Shown: positions 34,617-46,105, counted from the stretch's first letter. The stretch is DNA of 64,000 nt from Rapana venosa (GCA_028751875.1 CM054155.1:53729244-53793243); one strand, 5' to 3'. Made by a program: numbers and translations. The notes: a model not told the origin generated them from the letters alone.

Positions 34617-35879
34617 AAGTGTCCGGTCTGGTCCTGCAGACAACGACGATCATGGCTCTCCATTCTTCCCTGTTCTCGGTCCCTCTCATGAGCTCATTGT
34701 TGGTGCCCTCTTTATTCGTTGCGAATTTGTTTAAGCTGTCTGTGAATTTTGTGTGTTGTCTTCCTCTGCTCTTGTTTCCACAGATTTTGCCACTCCATAA
34801 CAGTTTCTCTAGTCCGTCAGCCCTGATTATATGGCCGAAAAATTTGAGCTGTCTTTCTCTGATGGTGTTGAGAAGGGATCTCTTGTACCTAGCCATTTCC
34901 ATTACTTCTGCATTTGTTTTTCTTTTTGTCCATGAGACTTTCATGATTCTCCGGATGAACCACATTTCCACTGCTTCTAGTCGCTGTTCTGTGTCCTTGG
35001 CTAGGGTCCAGCACTCACATCCGTACAGAAGAATGGACCATACGTAGGCTCTCAAAACATGGATCTTTGTCATGAGGCTTATCTTACTGTTGGTAAAAAT
35101 GCATTTCATGTTGTTAAAAGTTGCCTTAGATTGACCGATTCTCTTCTTGATTTCTATGTCACACTTGCCGTCCGGGGTGATAGTACAACCAAGGGATTTA
35201 AAGGTGTTTACTTGTCTGATTCTCTCTCCTTTACAGGCTATGTTGCATTGTGGTATAACAGCTTTTTTCGAGATCACCATGCATTCTGTCTTCTTTGCAT
35301 TGAGCTGTAATCCTTTCTTTTCGCTTTCGTCTGTTACTGTTGTTAAAATCTCTTGCAGTTTTCCTTCAGAGTCGGCGATAAGGACTGTGTCATCTGCATA
35401 TCTCAGGTTGTTGATGTTGTGGCCACCTACACTAATTCCCTCATGATTCTCAATATTTCGTAGAATTATTTCACTATATACATTAAATAAATCAGGCGAG
35501 AACACGCAGCCCTGCCTCACACCCCTGCAGATTGGTCTATATTGACTGATGTCATTGTCGACTCTAATGGCTGCCTCCTGTTCCCAACATATGTTTCTGA
35601 GGACTCGAAGATCTTTCCCGTCGATGTATAGCCCTGCCAGAATATCAAACAAGTCAGAGTGTCGTACTTTGTCGAACGCTTTTGAGTAGTCAATGAAGCA
35701 GAGGTACAGGTCTTTCTGGACCTCGATGGATCTTTCCATGAGAGTTTTCAATGCGAAGATTGCATTTCTGGTGCCTTTGTCTGCCATGAATACAAATTGC
35801 GTTTCTGATATTTCTGGGAGTATTTTATTTCTCATTCTCTTCATGAGTATTCGTAAAAGAACTTTGGTAAAATATATTT

Positions 35880-35880
<1 letters not shown>
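34615..35880 (-). mobile_element. RTE-like retrotransposon, 5'-truncated, open RT frame
   Basis: One uninterrupted minus-strand frame covers the RT domain and C-terminal region. Visible motifs: KGTRNAIFALKTLMERSIEV (35715-35790), LYLCFIDYSKAFDKVRHSDL (35660-35715), GVRQGCVFSPDLFNVYSEII (35460-35525), LRYADDTVLIADS with both catalytic aspartates (35375-35405), LLYGCECWTLAKDTEQRLEA (34980-35035), RRIMKVSW (34940-34965) and RQLKFFGHIIRADGLEKLLW (34800-34860). The frame stops at 34615, next to the (GAA)n tail. The endonuclease and first RT block are missing, and the break coincides with a TA array at 35881-35914. Codons upstream of that array (to 36018) are flank, not element. Lack of frameshifts suggests a recent insertion. 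A noisy, longer relative lies at 56865-60345. Confidence 0.9.

Positions 35881-35914
<34 letters not shown>
35881..35914. repeat. TA microsatellite at the element's 5' truncation
   Basis: About 16 TA units exactly where the RTE-like sequence begins in minus-strand sense. Confidence 0.9.
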
Positions 35915-35917
<3 letters not shown>

Positions 35918-36335
35918 CTGAGTAATAAAATATTGTATGTGGTCAAGTGGGGAATTGCATCTCTTGTAGATCCAAGCGTGAACCATTTTTTCCCAACTTC
36001 TCTTGCCTGTGCTTGCATTATAAGTGTATGGCAATGTTTGGGTTATTATCTAGCTAAGGCTGACCACTTGGCTGGATACATCCTTATGATCCCCCTTGCA
36101 TCATTCCAATAGGCATAAGGCCAAACATAAGGCAGAGAGATTCACTGGGTGTTATTTCCTCCTATCTATTTTTTTTGCAACATATATTTGAAGCATATTT
36201 TCTTCCTCTTTTTATATTGTCTTTTTCTGGTAGCTTTGAAAGGCCACAAGAATATCAAATATTCTTTGTGAATGCAATTGACACTTCTCAATTTTGAAAA
36301 AGTGTCTTGCTGTAAGGATACCACAGCAGGTGAAG
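35915..36335. other. no gene recognised
   Basis: Unique-looking AT-rich sequence with no coding signal. Confidence 0.45.
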
Positions 36336-36530
36336 CTTTAATGTGTGTGTTTGTGTGTGTGTGTGTGTGTGTGATTGTTTTTCTTTAAGTTATCTTGGAA
36401 TGTTCATACCAATCTGAAATGTATTTTTCTTGTGTCTTTTGACATAATTATACGTATTAATGTGCCTGTCAGTATTGTAATTGCCCATCATGGGATGATT
36501 AAAATGATTTTGACTTGACTTGACTTTATC
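36336..36530 (+). repeat. GT array plus 155-bp dispersed 3'-tail sequence (copy 1)
   Basis: (GT)n is followed by about 155 bp that recur at 37918-38080. Shared segments include ATCTTGGAATGTTCATACCA, TTTTTCTTGTGTCTTTTGAC and TGCCTGTCAGTATTGTAATT. It ends in TTTGACTTGACTTGACTTT. The oligomeric tail looks like the 3' end of a non-LTR element or a SINE driven by one. Confidence 0.75.
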
Positions 36531-37410
36531 AAGAGAATAAATATAAGAGGAAGTGACTTTAAAACATTACCAGTGGGCCTACCAAAAAATCTGACAAGAC
36601 AAATTTTCAGCATGGAAGGAGGAACTATAATGAAATAATCAACAAAAACAAAACAAAAAGGAGCATTGTAAAAATGTCATGTCCATTTAAAAACAACAAC
36701 AATTTGATTGAAAGCACAGGGGAAAAAGTAATCAGTTGTGAAATAAAAGAAATCAAATTTTCGTGAAATTCTGGTTTCTCTAATAAATTTTGACAAACAA
36801 AGCTTGTCGAGATGTGCATTTTATCAGCTTACGAAAATCATAACTTGACATAGGTTAGAGAAAATACCGTGGAATAAAAATGTTGTAAAAGATTGAAGTA
36901 GGGACATTCCATGATGAGATGAATTTATCCCCTAGAACAGACATATTACATACGAAACATACTCTATCTTCCCGTGGAAAAAAAAACCGTCCAACCTCAA
37001 AAGCAAGGAGTGTGAAACAGGGTATAGCAGGTGTTCTAGGTAGACTAACTTACAGCCGATGACACATTTTGTTATTCAGCTACAAATGTTGGATTCTCTT
37101 ATTATTTTAGCTTTTTAGTGTGTAACAAACAAAGATACAGACAGACAGAGGACTGTTCATAGTCACTCAGTTGAAAAACAGGAAAAAATGAGATAACGAA
37201 AAATAATACAGAAGATAGGCCTAGCGATGATCCAACTGGAGAAAACTTATTTTCAAGACCGAACGTGGAGAAAAGAAGAAAGACAAACCGATGAGGAAAA
37301 GGAAGAAGAGTAGGAAAGAAAGAAGAAAAGAGAGAACAAAACAATAAAAGCAACAGTGCCACCACCACCATCCATAAAAAATAAACTCAATGACACGAGT
37401 AAATAGACCT
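36531..37410. other. no gene recognised
   Basis: AT-rich sequence. Open frames of 64 and 89 codons on the minus strand show only hydrophobic composition. Confidence 0.4.
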
Positions 37411-37416
37411 ACGCAA

Positions 37417-37462
<46 letters not shown>

Positions 37463-37545
37463 TTCTTCTTCTTCTTCTTCTTCTTCTTCTTCTTCTTCTT
37501 CTTCTTCTTCTTTATCGTCGTCGTCGTCGCCGTCGTCGTCGTGCC
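37411..37545. repeat. Compound trinucleotide microsatellite (ATC)n(TTC)n(GTC)n
   Basis: About 14 ATC units run directly into about 19 TTC units and then GTC/GCC units. The apparent poly-His/poly-Leu/poly-Arg frame is its translation and not a protein. Confidence 0.95.
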
Positions 37546-37599
37546 TGTGTGTGTGTGTTTGGAAGTTTATGTTTTTACTAGTCAATGGTAATTATGGTG

Positions 37600-37601
37600 C
37601 T

Positions 37602-37650
<49 letters not shown>

Positions 37651-37857
37651 ACTAGTCAATAGTCTTTATAAAATTGTGTTCATATCTTGGTGTATGGGTG
37701 TGCATGCATGTGTGAGTGCGTGCGTGCGTGCACGCGTAAATAATAAGTTTATATGTCTTTTTCAATCAACGGTTTTTACATTGTATTCCTACATTAGTGT
37801 GTGTGTGTGTGCGCGCGCGCGCACGCGTATGCCGTGCGTGTGTGTGCGCGTGCCTGG

Positions 37858-37919
<62 letters not shown>

Positions 37920-37920
37920 T
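37600..37920. repeat. GT/GC microsatellite cluster
   Basis: Three GT arrays (37600-37650, 37797-37830 with GCGCGC, and 37860-37918) separated by short unique sequence. Confidence 0.9.
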
Positions 37921-38080
37921 AATTATTTTTAAGCTATCTTGGAATGTTCATACCAATTTAAAACGTATTTTTCTTGTGTCTTTTGACATAATTATACGTA
38001 TCACTGTGCCTGTCAGTATTGTAATTGCCCTTCACGGAATGGTAAAGAAGTTGTTTTTTTTACTTGACTTGACTTTGTCC
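37918..38080 (+). repeat. GT-linked 155-bp dispersed 3'-tail sequence (copy 2)
   Basis: Second copy of the sequence at 36376-36530, also directly after a GT array and also ending in ACTTGACTTGACTTT. The two copies differ by scattered substitutions. Confidence 0.75.
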
Positions 38081-38234
38081 TTACACAAAAAAGCCTAAAA
38101 TGCTGTCATTGAAAGATTCTTTTTCTAGCATATCTTTTTCATTAAAAAAAAAATGTATCTTTTAAAACCATTTTCAAAAAGGATTGAGAAGTTGTAAGTG
38201 GTTACCTGCACTTGCTTTCCTCCGCTATTATTTC

Positions 38235-38238
<4 letters not shown>

Positions 38239-38303
<65 letters not shown>

Positions 38304-38318
38304 TATATATGAATGAGA

Positions 38319-38378
<60 letters not shown>

Positions 38379-38390
38379 TGATAGATAGAA
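38239..38390. repeat. (TA)n and (GA)n microsatellites
   Basis: About 70 bp of TA units and then about 65 bp of GA units with GATA at the end. Confidence 0.95.
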
Positions 38391-38800
38391 GAAAACAAGT
38401 GCTTGAAAACACATACAATTTCATTCTCATCATGATAACGATTTTTACCAAAGATTAAACAAAAATCACTACAAAATAAAAAATCTTTCAATGCATCATT
38501 TAGGGAGTTATTTAGCAAAGACCATACCTTTGGTCTGACCTGGCTGTTTTTTCGGCTCCTAGTTGAGCACTCTTTAGTGACACCAGGAGTGGTGAAATCC
38601 CATTCAACTTCTGTAGTGTTTAACAGCAAAGCACTTTTCAGAATTTAGAACAATCTATTGCAGCCCTAAGAGTAAATGAATATTTTTTGTCGTCCACCAC
38701 CCCTGCCAGCAAAAGACGAACATTGAAAGAAAATATGTTTGAATTACATGTTGTAAAAAATGTATATAGAAGAAGAATACACAGTTAATTAATCTTTGTG
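38391..38800 (+). repeat. Left copy of a diverged 400-bp direct repeat
   Basis: Aligns along its length with 45505-45945 in the same orientation. Clear shared blocks are TTATTTAGCAAAGACCATAC with CTGACCTG after it, TTGAGCACTCTT, and ATAGAAGAAGAATACACAGT. Divergence is substantial. It lies just upstream of ORF1 of the element at 38963-45011. Confidence 0.75.
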
Positions 38801-38889
38801 CTTTATGTTCGGGGAATCTTTTTATATGGAAAAAAGGCCAGGAGGGAAATCATAAGTCTGCCCCCTTACCAATGGGCTTGCCCTAGCTC

Positions 38890-38912
38890 TGACGTCATCA
38901 AGATGGCGGAAA
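38890..38912 (+). promoter_or_regulatory. CRE and YY1-like sites upstream of retroelement ORF1
   Basis: A full palindromic CRE, TGACGTCA (38890-38897), is followed one base later by CAAGATGGCGG (38899-38909), which fits the YY1 consensus CAARATGGCNGC. The pair lies about 55 bp upstream of the ORF1 ATG at 38963. YY1 sites at a similar place direct transcription start in mammalian L1 elements. An internal promoter here is inference. Confidence 0.5.
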
Positions 38913-38962
38913 ATGCCAACAGCTAATTATTCATTGTCAGAGTTTTGTGCATTTTACTCAAA

Positions 38963-40131
38963 ATGACAAGAACCAGAAGCATGAGTGGTGTCCGCACACA
39001 CCAAGGAGCAACCCCGGTGACAAGCAAAAGCAAGTCTGTCAGCCAAACGACCCTGACAAAGAAACCTGACTCTGACTCGAAAAAACAGTCAGTGGAACCG
39101 GGCTGTAGCCATGGTTGTTTGGAAATGTGTGCTCAACAACAGGAGACAGCAGTGATAGATCTGTCCACGATAAACTCGCAGAGATGGCCCAAATCATTGC
39201 TTCCCTGTGCACAAAAATTTCTTCATTGGAAAGCACCATCCAGGATCTAAAAGACAAAACAAAATCAACAGCTTTGGATGTGAAGCAGGTCAGTAGATCC
39301 AACGCACAAACGCAAACTGATGCTGTTAATTCATATGCAGACATCGTAAAATAATCGCCCACTTACATTATCAATAAGTCCAATATCAACAAAAGAGGAA
39401 AGACTCAAGACTTTGCTCATTCCAAATCAAGCAGTCTTAAATCCTCAAACCCAGGAAAAAAAGAAAATGAAAACAAAACAAATGATGCCAAAATCGCTGG
39501 AAAGAACATCAATAAGTTGAAGAATGTCAAGGAACCAAATTACGTAACATCTTCTTGTACCAAACCTGTTGATCTAGAAACTTTAAAAGTAGCAACCTCC
39601 AAAAATCAAGATCTTCCTGTGGCATTGGTCGTTCATGATTCCGTGATGAATGGTGTGCAAGCTCACAGGTTAGGACGCTCATACGGGATCAAAGTCTTCA
39701 CCCGCAAGGTACACACCATTGAAGATATCCACAACGCTGTCGAATCAGCAATTTCCAGATTGAATCATACACCCGAGGCAATACTGATACATTGTGGAAT
39801 CAATGACCTGAAAACAAAGGACACTGCAACAGCTTCAAAAGACCTTCTGCTCAAAGCAAAGAGAATCGTTCAAGACTATCCCAGATGCAAAGTCATCTTA
39901 AGCAAAATAGTGCCAATAAGAGATAGAACACTGCAAATCAAAAGAGACCTGTTTAACGCTATCCTTACTGATGGCCTTCTTGAGAACACCATCATATCCA
40001 CCGTGGCCCACGACAACCTCAGACCCAACCAGGTGTTCCTGAAGACAGACGGAATCCATCCCACCTATAGAGGAAGCAGTGCCCTTGCTGGGAACATTGG
40101 CCGGCATCTTCGGAATCTCTTCTGGGATTGA
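38963..40131 (+). pseudogene. Retroelement ORF1 with SGNH-hydrolase (esterase) domain
   Basis: Starting at ATG 38963 the protein has a Ser/Thr/Lys-rich N-terminal part. A frameshift near 39115-39125 leads to a likely coiled coil (KLAEMAQIIASLCTKISSLE, 39173-39232). A single TAA at 39352-39354 interrupts the frame. The SGNH-like domain follows in the same frame: VVHDSVMNGV with the nucleophile serine (39625-39655), HCGINDL (39793-39813) as the GxND block, and KTDGIHPTYRG with the Asp and His (40042-40075). Coiled coil plus esterase is known for ORF1 of CR1 and related non-LTR elements. With the two defects repaired by eye the length would be about 390 codons. A second frame continuing to 40276 (Arg/Pro-rich) may be the original C terminus. 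Confidence 0.75.
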
Positions 40132-40401
40132 ATCGCCCCGCAGAACGACGAGGAGACCAAGGCACCGTGACTTCCCGACAAGCAGGAACACTCTGTTCTA
40201 CCCTGACCACAGGCGTCTGGCGGTGAATCGGGATCCATGGCTGAACCCCTATGGACCGCTCTATGACTGTTTTTAAACAGAAGTGAAAACAAGAAACTTC
40301 CCCCCCATGCCCCCACACACACACACTCTCACACACGCACACACACATACACACACACTACACCACACCACACACACACTCACACACACACACACACAAA
40401 A

Positions 40402-40470
<69 letters not shown>

Positions 40471-41093
40471 GAGTATGCAAGTACATACGCCCAAACGACA
40501 GGCAACGAGAATCCCTATGGGTTAACTTTAAAAAAGAAAATTTTGTTTGTCTGTTGTTTGTTTTGAGATTATAACTTTGTGTAATTTCGGGCGCAAACTC
40601 AACATCGAGGAGTATAAGGAATGTTTCCCTTGAAGTTGATCCAATTATTATCTTTGTTCCCTTTAAAATCATTTTGATTAGACTATGAACAGAGGCCACA
40701 TGTGCAGACATAGGCATGTTTCATTTTGAAAATCCATCCTACTTTTTTTAGATGAAATGGCCAGCCATGGCTGATTGATGACACAAACATGTCTAGCATG
40801 CTCTCTACGACCTGGAGAGGAATGGGCTCCACAATGTTAATGTGCCCAAGACGTACTGCCCATAAAATTCAGGGCACTGCACTATAACAATCTAAAGGAC
40901 TCAGGGAGGTCATTAAGTCATTTGAATATTATTGCATAAACTCTGACATCCCAGAGATTGACTTGTTTTGCTATACTCTTCCGTGTCATCCGAAGACGAA
41001 CAAACCTTTTGATTTTCCCCCTTCTTTAAGGCTAGTATATTGTTAATTTTTCCTTTCTTGAGATTTTTACTCTTATACACACACACACACGCA

Positions 41094-41154
<61 letters not shown>

Positions 41155-41282
41155 GATTACGTTTTTGTTTAAATTGAGATTACGTTCTTGTTCAACCTGA
41201 GAATTATTGCACTTTTACAACCCTGTTACGTATTAGAACTTGTACAAAAGCTAACACTCTTTATAATGATAAAAACTTGTCC
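40132..41282. other. ORF1-ORF2 spacer with two CA arrays
   Basis: AT-rich spacer between the esterase ORF and the endonuclease-RT ORF. It contains CA arrays at 40311-40467 and 41078-41152, the second with GCAC units. No domain is visible. At 1.15 kb it is long for an intra-element spacer, so the two ORFs could also come from separate insertions. Confidence 0.6.
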
Positions 41283-44200
41283 CTTTAACATTTTACAGTG
41301 GAACTGTAGATCTGTGTCAAAAATCTACCATATCTGATTCAGCATCTTGCATCGTTCAGATCTGAGGTTTTAGTCTTACAGTCTTTAAACACTACTAGAA
41401 ATAGACTACCAAATCTGAAAAATTACTATTATCCACCAATCCATGAATGTTGTTGCAAACGATGCTGAAAAGATTCGGGCTGCCATCTATGTGCATAAGA
41501 AGGTAGAGTATAATGTATGTACCTCGCCAGTTCCAACTAATGTACCAAATTTACACTCTTGTGCTGCATGCATAAAAATCACCAAATCTATAGATCTAAA
41601 CGTCGTTTAGGTATATTTGCCTAAAGGCCCCAATGACATTAACACAGAATGGTTACGTACATTGCCAGAATCTAAAAATAAATGGTTAATATGTGGGGAT
41701 TTCAATGCGCACTCCACTTTCTGGGATAAAGAATGTACATCAGTAACCAATAATCGGTTTATTGAAAACATTATCGATTCTTATCTTTTTCTACTTAATG
41801 ATGGTAATGTTACAAGAATCCCAGATGTTTCGAATCAAAGACCTAGTGCTTTAGATCTATCTTTCATTTCTCCATCCCTTGTTTCCAACTGTAACTGGGA
41901 AATAGAAGATGATACTTTAGGAAGTGATCATTTTCCAATTGCTATCACTCTTAATTATGATTCTTCAGAATATGACTTAGAAAAAGATGTTATCCCAAAG
42001 TATAATTATCGTTATGCTGACTGGAATAAGTTTAAAGATATTTTGATACAGATAAATAGTGAAAATATTAAAAGCTATGATATTAATACTTTTTATGCCA
42101 ATTTTAAAAAGTTTGTACTGCAAGCAGCTGATAGCTCTATCCCTAAGTATTCACCCATGAAGTCGAAAAAGCATTCCGGAAATATATGGTGGAATCCTTC
42201 ATGTCAAAAAGTTGTGAATGACAAAAAGCTGCTTATAAAGTATATTTAAGAAATAAAACGTCAGAAAATCATTTTCTTATGAAAAAAGCAAAATTGCTTT
42301 GTAATAAAACCGTTGAACAAAGTAAACGTCAGTTTTGGTCTTCCTTTTGCTTTGAAGAAGTTAACACTTATAATGATTTGCAAAAGGTGTGGAGTAAATT
42401 TAAAGATATGAAAAGTGGGGTTAGGCTTCCTAACTGTCCCATTAAGATTAAAGACAAGGAACTTCCATCTAATTCAGAGAAAGCTGAATCATTCATAGAA
42501 ATGTTTACAGACACAATGAGTGATAAAAGTCTTTCAGAAAAATGCAAAGTATATAGAAATAAAGAAGCACAGAAAGACATGTATAAAGACCCTGTGGGAG
42601 ATAATAATCATTACGTCAATGCTCCCCTAACATTGCAAGAGCTTATAGATGCTCTCTTATCTCTTGGAACAAAAAGAACATCCGTTGGTATTGATGCTAT
42701 TTCAAGTGAATTGTTAAAACAGCTGCCAGAAAATTGGATAATGTTATTACTTGAATTATTTCAAAGTTGCTGGTCTCAAGGGGTCATTCCAAGCATATGG
42801 AAACATTCCATTTTAGTGCCAGTCCCAAAGCAGGGTAAACCTAAAAATGATAAAAACAGTTACAGACCTATCGCGTTAACCTCTCACACAGGAAAACTTA
42901 TGGAAAAAATAATTTTAAACCGACTAATGCAATATTGCGATAAAAAAAAAATCCCCATTAGCCAGGCAGGTTTTCGAAAAGGTAGATGCACAGCAGATCA
43001 TCTGATTAAACTTAGTACGCATATTAAACACCAATTTGCTAGTAGGAAAAATGTGCTTGCCACCTTTTTTGATATAAAGAAAGCATATGATCAGGTCTGG
43101 CATAAACGATTACTATATAAACTAAAAACTATTGGCTTATCTGGTAATATGTATCATTATATTAAAGCATTTCTCTCAGAAAGATGTATGCAGGCCAAAG
43201 TTGGAAATTCCTATTCTACTTTAAGGTTTCCAACAATGGGTATTCCACAGGGATCAGTTATCGCTCCACATCTGTTCAATATTCTTCTTTATGATCTTCC
43301 TCAGTGCCTCTCCAGTAATGCCATCCACGTCCAGTATGCTGATGATATTTGTATGTGGATGAATGTTACGATGAAAAAGAAAACACCAAAGAGGCATCTA
43401 AACTATATAAAAAATATGTATCAGCTTGAGCTAAACAAACTTTCAATAATGGCACTAACCCCCCAGTTCTACCTGTTTCCCAAATAGATGGGAAAGTGTT
43501 GGAATATAAAACTTTGGTGAAGTTTTTAGGAGTATATTTTATGTCTACACTAAGTTGGAATTATCACATTGATTATTTAAATACTAAGGCTCGGAAAAGT
43601 TTTAATCTTCTGAAAGTTATTAGTAAACAAGTGTGGGCTTATGATGTAGCTATTTTAAAACATTTGGCATTATCTTTAGTACGTTCCAAACTCATTTATG
43701 GCCAGGAAGCATTTTTCAGTGCTCCAAAATATTTATTACAGAAAATGACAAGACTAGACTGCAAGGCTTTTCGATTAGCTCTGGGGGTTCCTTTTCATGC
43801 ATCGTCCATGGGTACCTATAAGGAGATAGGAATTTTGCCATTAGACGAATATCGACAACTGGCTGTGGCTAAATATCTCTTACGTTGTTCAACACAAGAA
43901 ACCAATGTGGACAACGAAATTAGTATAAGATCTGATGTCAACTTTCCAAAAAGAGCACATTCTATTCGCTCTGTAACCACAGCTAGAACCTATACTTCTC
44001 AATTATTTGATCAAGCAGATATAAATCCCACAAAAATAGCTAAATCGAAGATTCACTCCTCGCCTTGTCCCCCATGGGAACTTAAGAGAGCTAATTTTGA
44101 CGTAAATTATTCCTCTTTAACGAAAAAAGGTAATGAAAATATTCTTAGGGCATCAGTAAAAGAATATATACAAACTACATATCCAAATCATTTAAAAATT

Positions 44201-45011
44201 TACACAGATGGTTCCCTTTTGAACAATAATGAGGCGGGTGCAGCGTTTATCATACCATCTTTGAAAATAGAGAGATCATTTTATGTAGGAAAAAATCGAT
44301 CTATTTTTACAGCTGAATTGTCTGCTATTTTGATGGCTTTGTATTATCTTTAGATTTCCTAAAGACATATTTCAAATACTTTTCTGTGTTGATTCCAGGT
44401 CAGTCTTACTTGCCCTGAGAAACTTCAGTTCAAAAGTGAGACAAGATTTCATAATTGAGATTAGTCATCTAATTCATTTTCTGATGATACGAGGCACTGG
44501 TGTTACCTTTTGCTGGATACCCTCGCACTGTGGTATTTACTTTAATGAAAAAGTTGACAAAAAAGCAAAATGTGGAGCTGAGCATATCGATGGGTCTTGC
44601 AGCATAAGTGTTCCTCTATCTATCCATGAGGGCTATAGCATGTTACAAAATGCATGTTGGAAACACTTTAAAAAGAAACTACAAAGTACCGGTTATTCCT
44701 GGAGTGATGATGTAGCCCATGTATTATCTTTTGATAAGATCAAATATCGTAATTTACATGAATATAGAAATGTTGTATCTCTTATATACAGGTTTAAGCT
44801 CAATGCTTTTAAAACAATTTTTTTTTAAAAAGCAACATGTATCTGTGGTGAAAATCTTACCAATGATCACATTCTTTTACGATGCAAAGATCTGAAAAAC
44901 ATCTTACCTGCCTTCCCAGTCCGTAGCTTGCAGCAAATTCTTAAAGACATTCCATTAATGAAAGAAATTGTATTGTCATTAAGCCATACTCCTATTTTCA
45001 GACTCCTCTGA
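41283..45011 (+). mobile_element. I-like retrotransposon ORF2: endonuclease, RT, RNase H, zinc knuckle
   Basis: Domains in order. Endonuclease: NILQWNCRSV (41291-41320), KWLICGDFNAHSTFWDKE (41680-41733) and LGSDHFPI (41920-41943). RT: GIDAISSELLKQLPENW (42690-42740), SYRPIALTSHTGKLMEKII (42861-42915), LATFFDIKKAYDQVWHKRL (43050-43107), MGIPQGSVIAPHLFNILLYD (43237-43297) and VQYADDICMWM with intact catalytic aspartates (43330-43362). RNase H: LKIYTDGSLLNNNEAGAAF (44193-44250), FTAELSAILMAL, CVDSRSVLLALRN and FCWIPSHCG (44509-44535). Zinc knuckle: CICGENLTNDHILLRC (44837-44885), a C.C.7H.4C pattern. Frames shift near 41400, 42235, 43450, 44345 and 44825, mostly at A or T runs, so the true copy may be more intact than it looks. 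The stop is at 45009-45011. RNase H plus zinc knuckle places it in the I-like group. Confidence 0.88.
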
Positions 45012-45504
45012 TATAAGGATAGCTTCAAGTTATATTAATTGGAAAGCTGGTATTTTTGCTGTTTGATGTTTTTGGGGTTGGTTGGGTTTTTTTGTTGTTG
45101 TTGGTTTTTTCTTTGTTTTTTTGGTTTTGTTTTTCCAGAATTCTTGTTTATGGTTTTTTCATAATAGTTGTTTATTACGATTGATTAATTATATGCATAC
45201 CCCTCCCCCCTACACACACACACACACAAGCACGTGCGCGTGCGCACGCACACACACGCACACGCGCACACACGCACACACACACACATACGCACACTTT
45301 CCTGTCTGATATCACTATTTAGTGGAAGGTCGTTAAACTGAAGAACTACTTGTCCTAGCTGGATAACAATGATATCCCAAACATTGATAGACACTTTAAG
45401 AGCTGGCACAGGCAGAAGAAGTTGCAGTAAAATGGCCACTACTTGGATCTCAGAAGAGATGCTATTCCCCGCGTGACCAAATATATAATTGAGAAAATAC
45501 AGTG
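45012..45504. other. 3' region with T/G-rich stretch and CA array
   Basis: T/G-rich sequence (45060-45165) and a CA array (45212-45297) follow the ORF2 stop. There is no coding signal. Confidence 0.5.
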
Positions 45505-45945
45505 AAGAAAAACAAGCGCAGGTAACCAGTTACAACTTCATTCTCATGATGATGATAATTGTTGTCAAAGGCGTTTTTTTATCACTGTAAGGTGAAAACT
45601 TTTAAGCTGCATTTTGAGGAATTATTTAGCAAGGACCATACCTTTGCTCTGACCTGACTTGAGATTCGACTCAAGATTGAGCACTCTTCAGAGGTCCCAG
45701 GATTGATTGAAACCTCACTCACCCTCTGTGGTACTCAACAGCAAGACAAAGACACCTTTAAAAAAATTAGAAGTGTCTATTTCAGCCTTAAAAATAGGTA
45801 GATAAACTTGTGGCCTACAACTGCTGCCTGCAAACGATGAAAATACAAGGAGAAAGAAAACAAATCTCGTTCTGTTATATAAATGTTTGAAATAAATGTA
45901 GCAAAATAAATAAACATAGAAGAAAAATACACAGTACCTGTATAA
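45505..45945 (+). repeat. Right copy of the diverged 400-bp direct repeat
   Basis: Partner of 38391-38800. Together they bracket the I-like element with its esterase ORF1. It could be the element's 3' UTR, with the left copy belonging to a preceding copy, or an older duplicated host segment. Confidence 0.75.
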
Positions 45946-46014
45946 AAAGGGGTGGGGTGGGGTGGGAGGCTTGTGTATCTGTTACTTACACTTGTTACTG
46001 TCGTTATTATCAAT

Positions 46015-46105
46015 AGTAGTATCATCATCATCGTCGTCGTCGTTGTCATTACCTGTATGTACTACTACTACTACTACTGCTACTACTACTACTACTAACG
46101 TATGG
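46015..46105. repeat. Compound trinucleotide repeat (ATC/GTC and ACT)
   Basis: ATC and GTC units (46021-46050) then ACT units (46062-46096). In minus-strand sense the second block is the tail of the L2/Rex1-like fragment beside it. Confidence 0.85.

Noticed and set aside
37390..37581. Poly-His/poly-Leu/poly-Arg protein
   Set aside because: It is the translation of a compound trinucleotide repeat.
38391..45945. LTR retrotransposon with 400-bp terminal repeats
   Set aside because: The internal ORFs are non-LTR type (endonuclease of the APE kind, RNase H at the C terminus, no protease or integrase), the repeats are strongly diverged, and they lie far from the ORFs.
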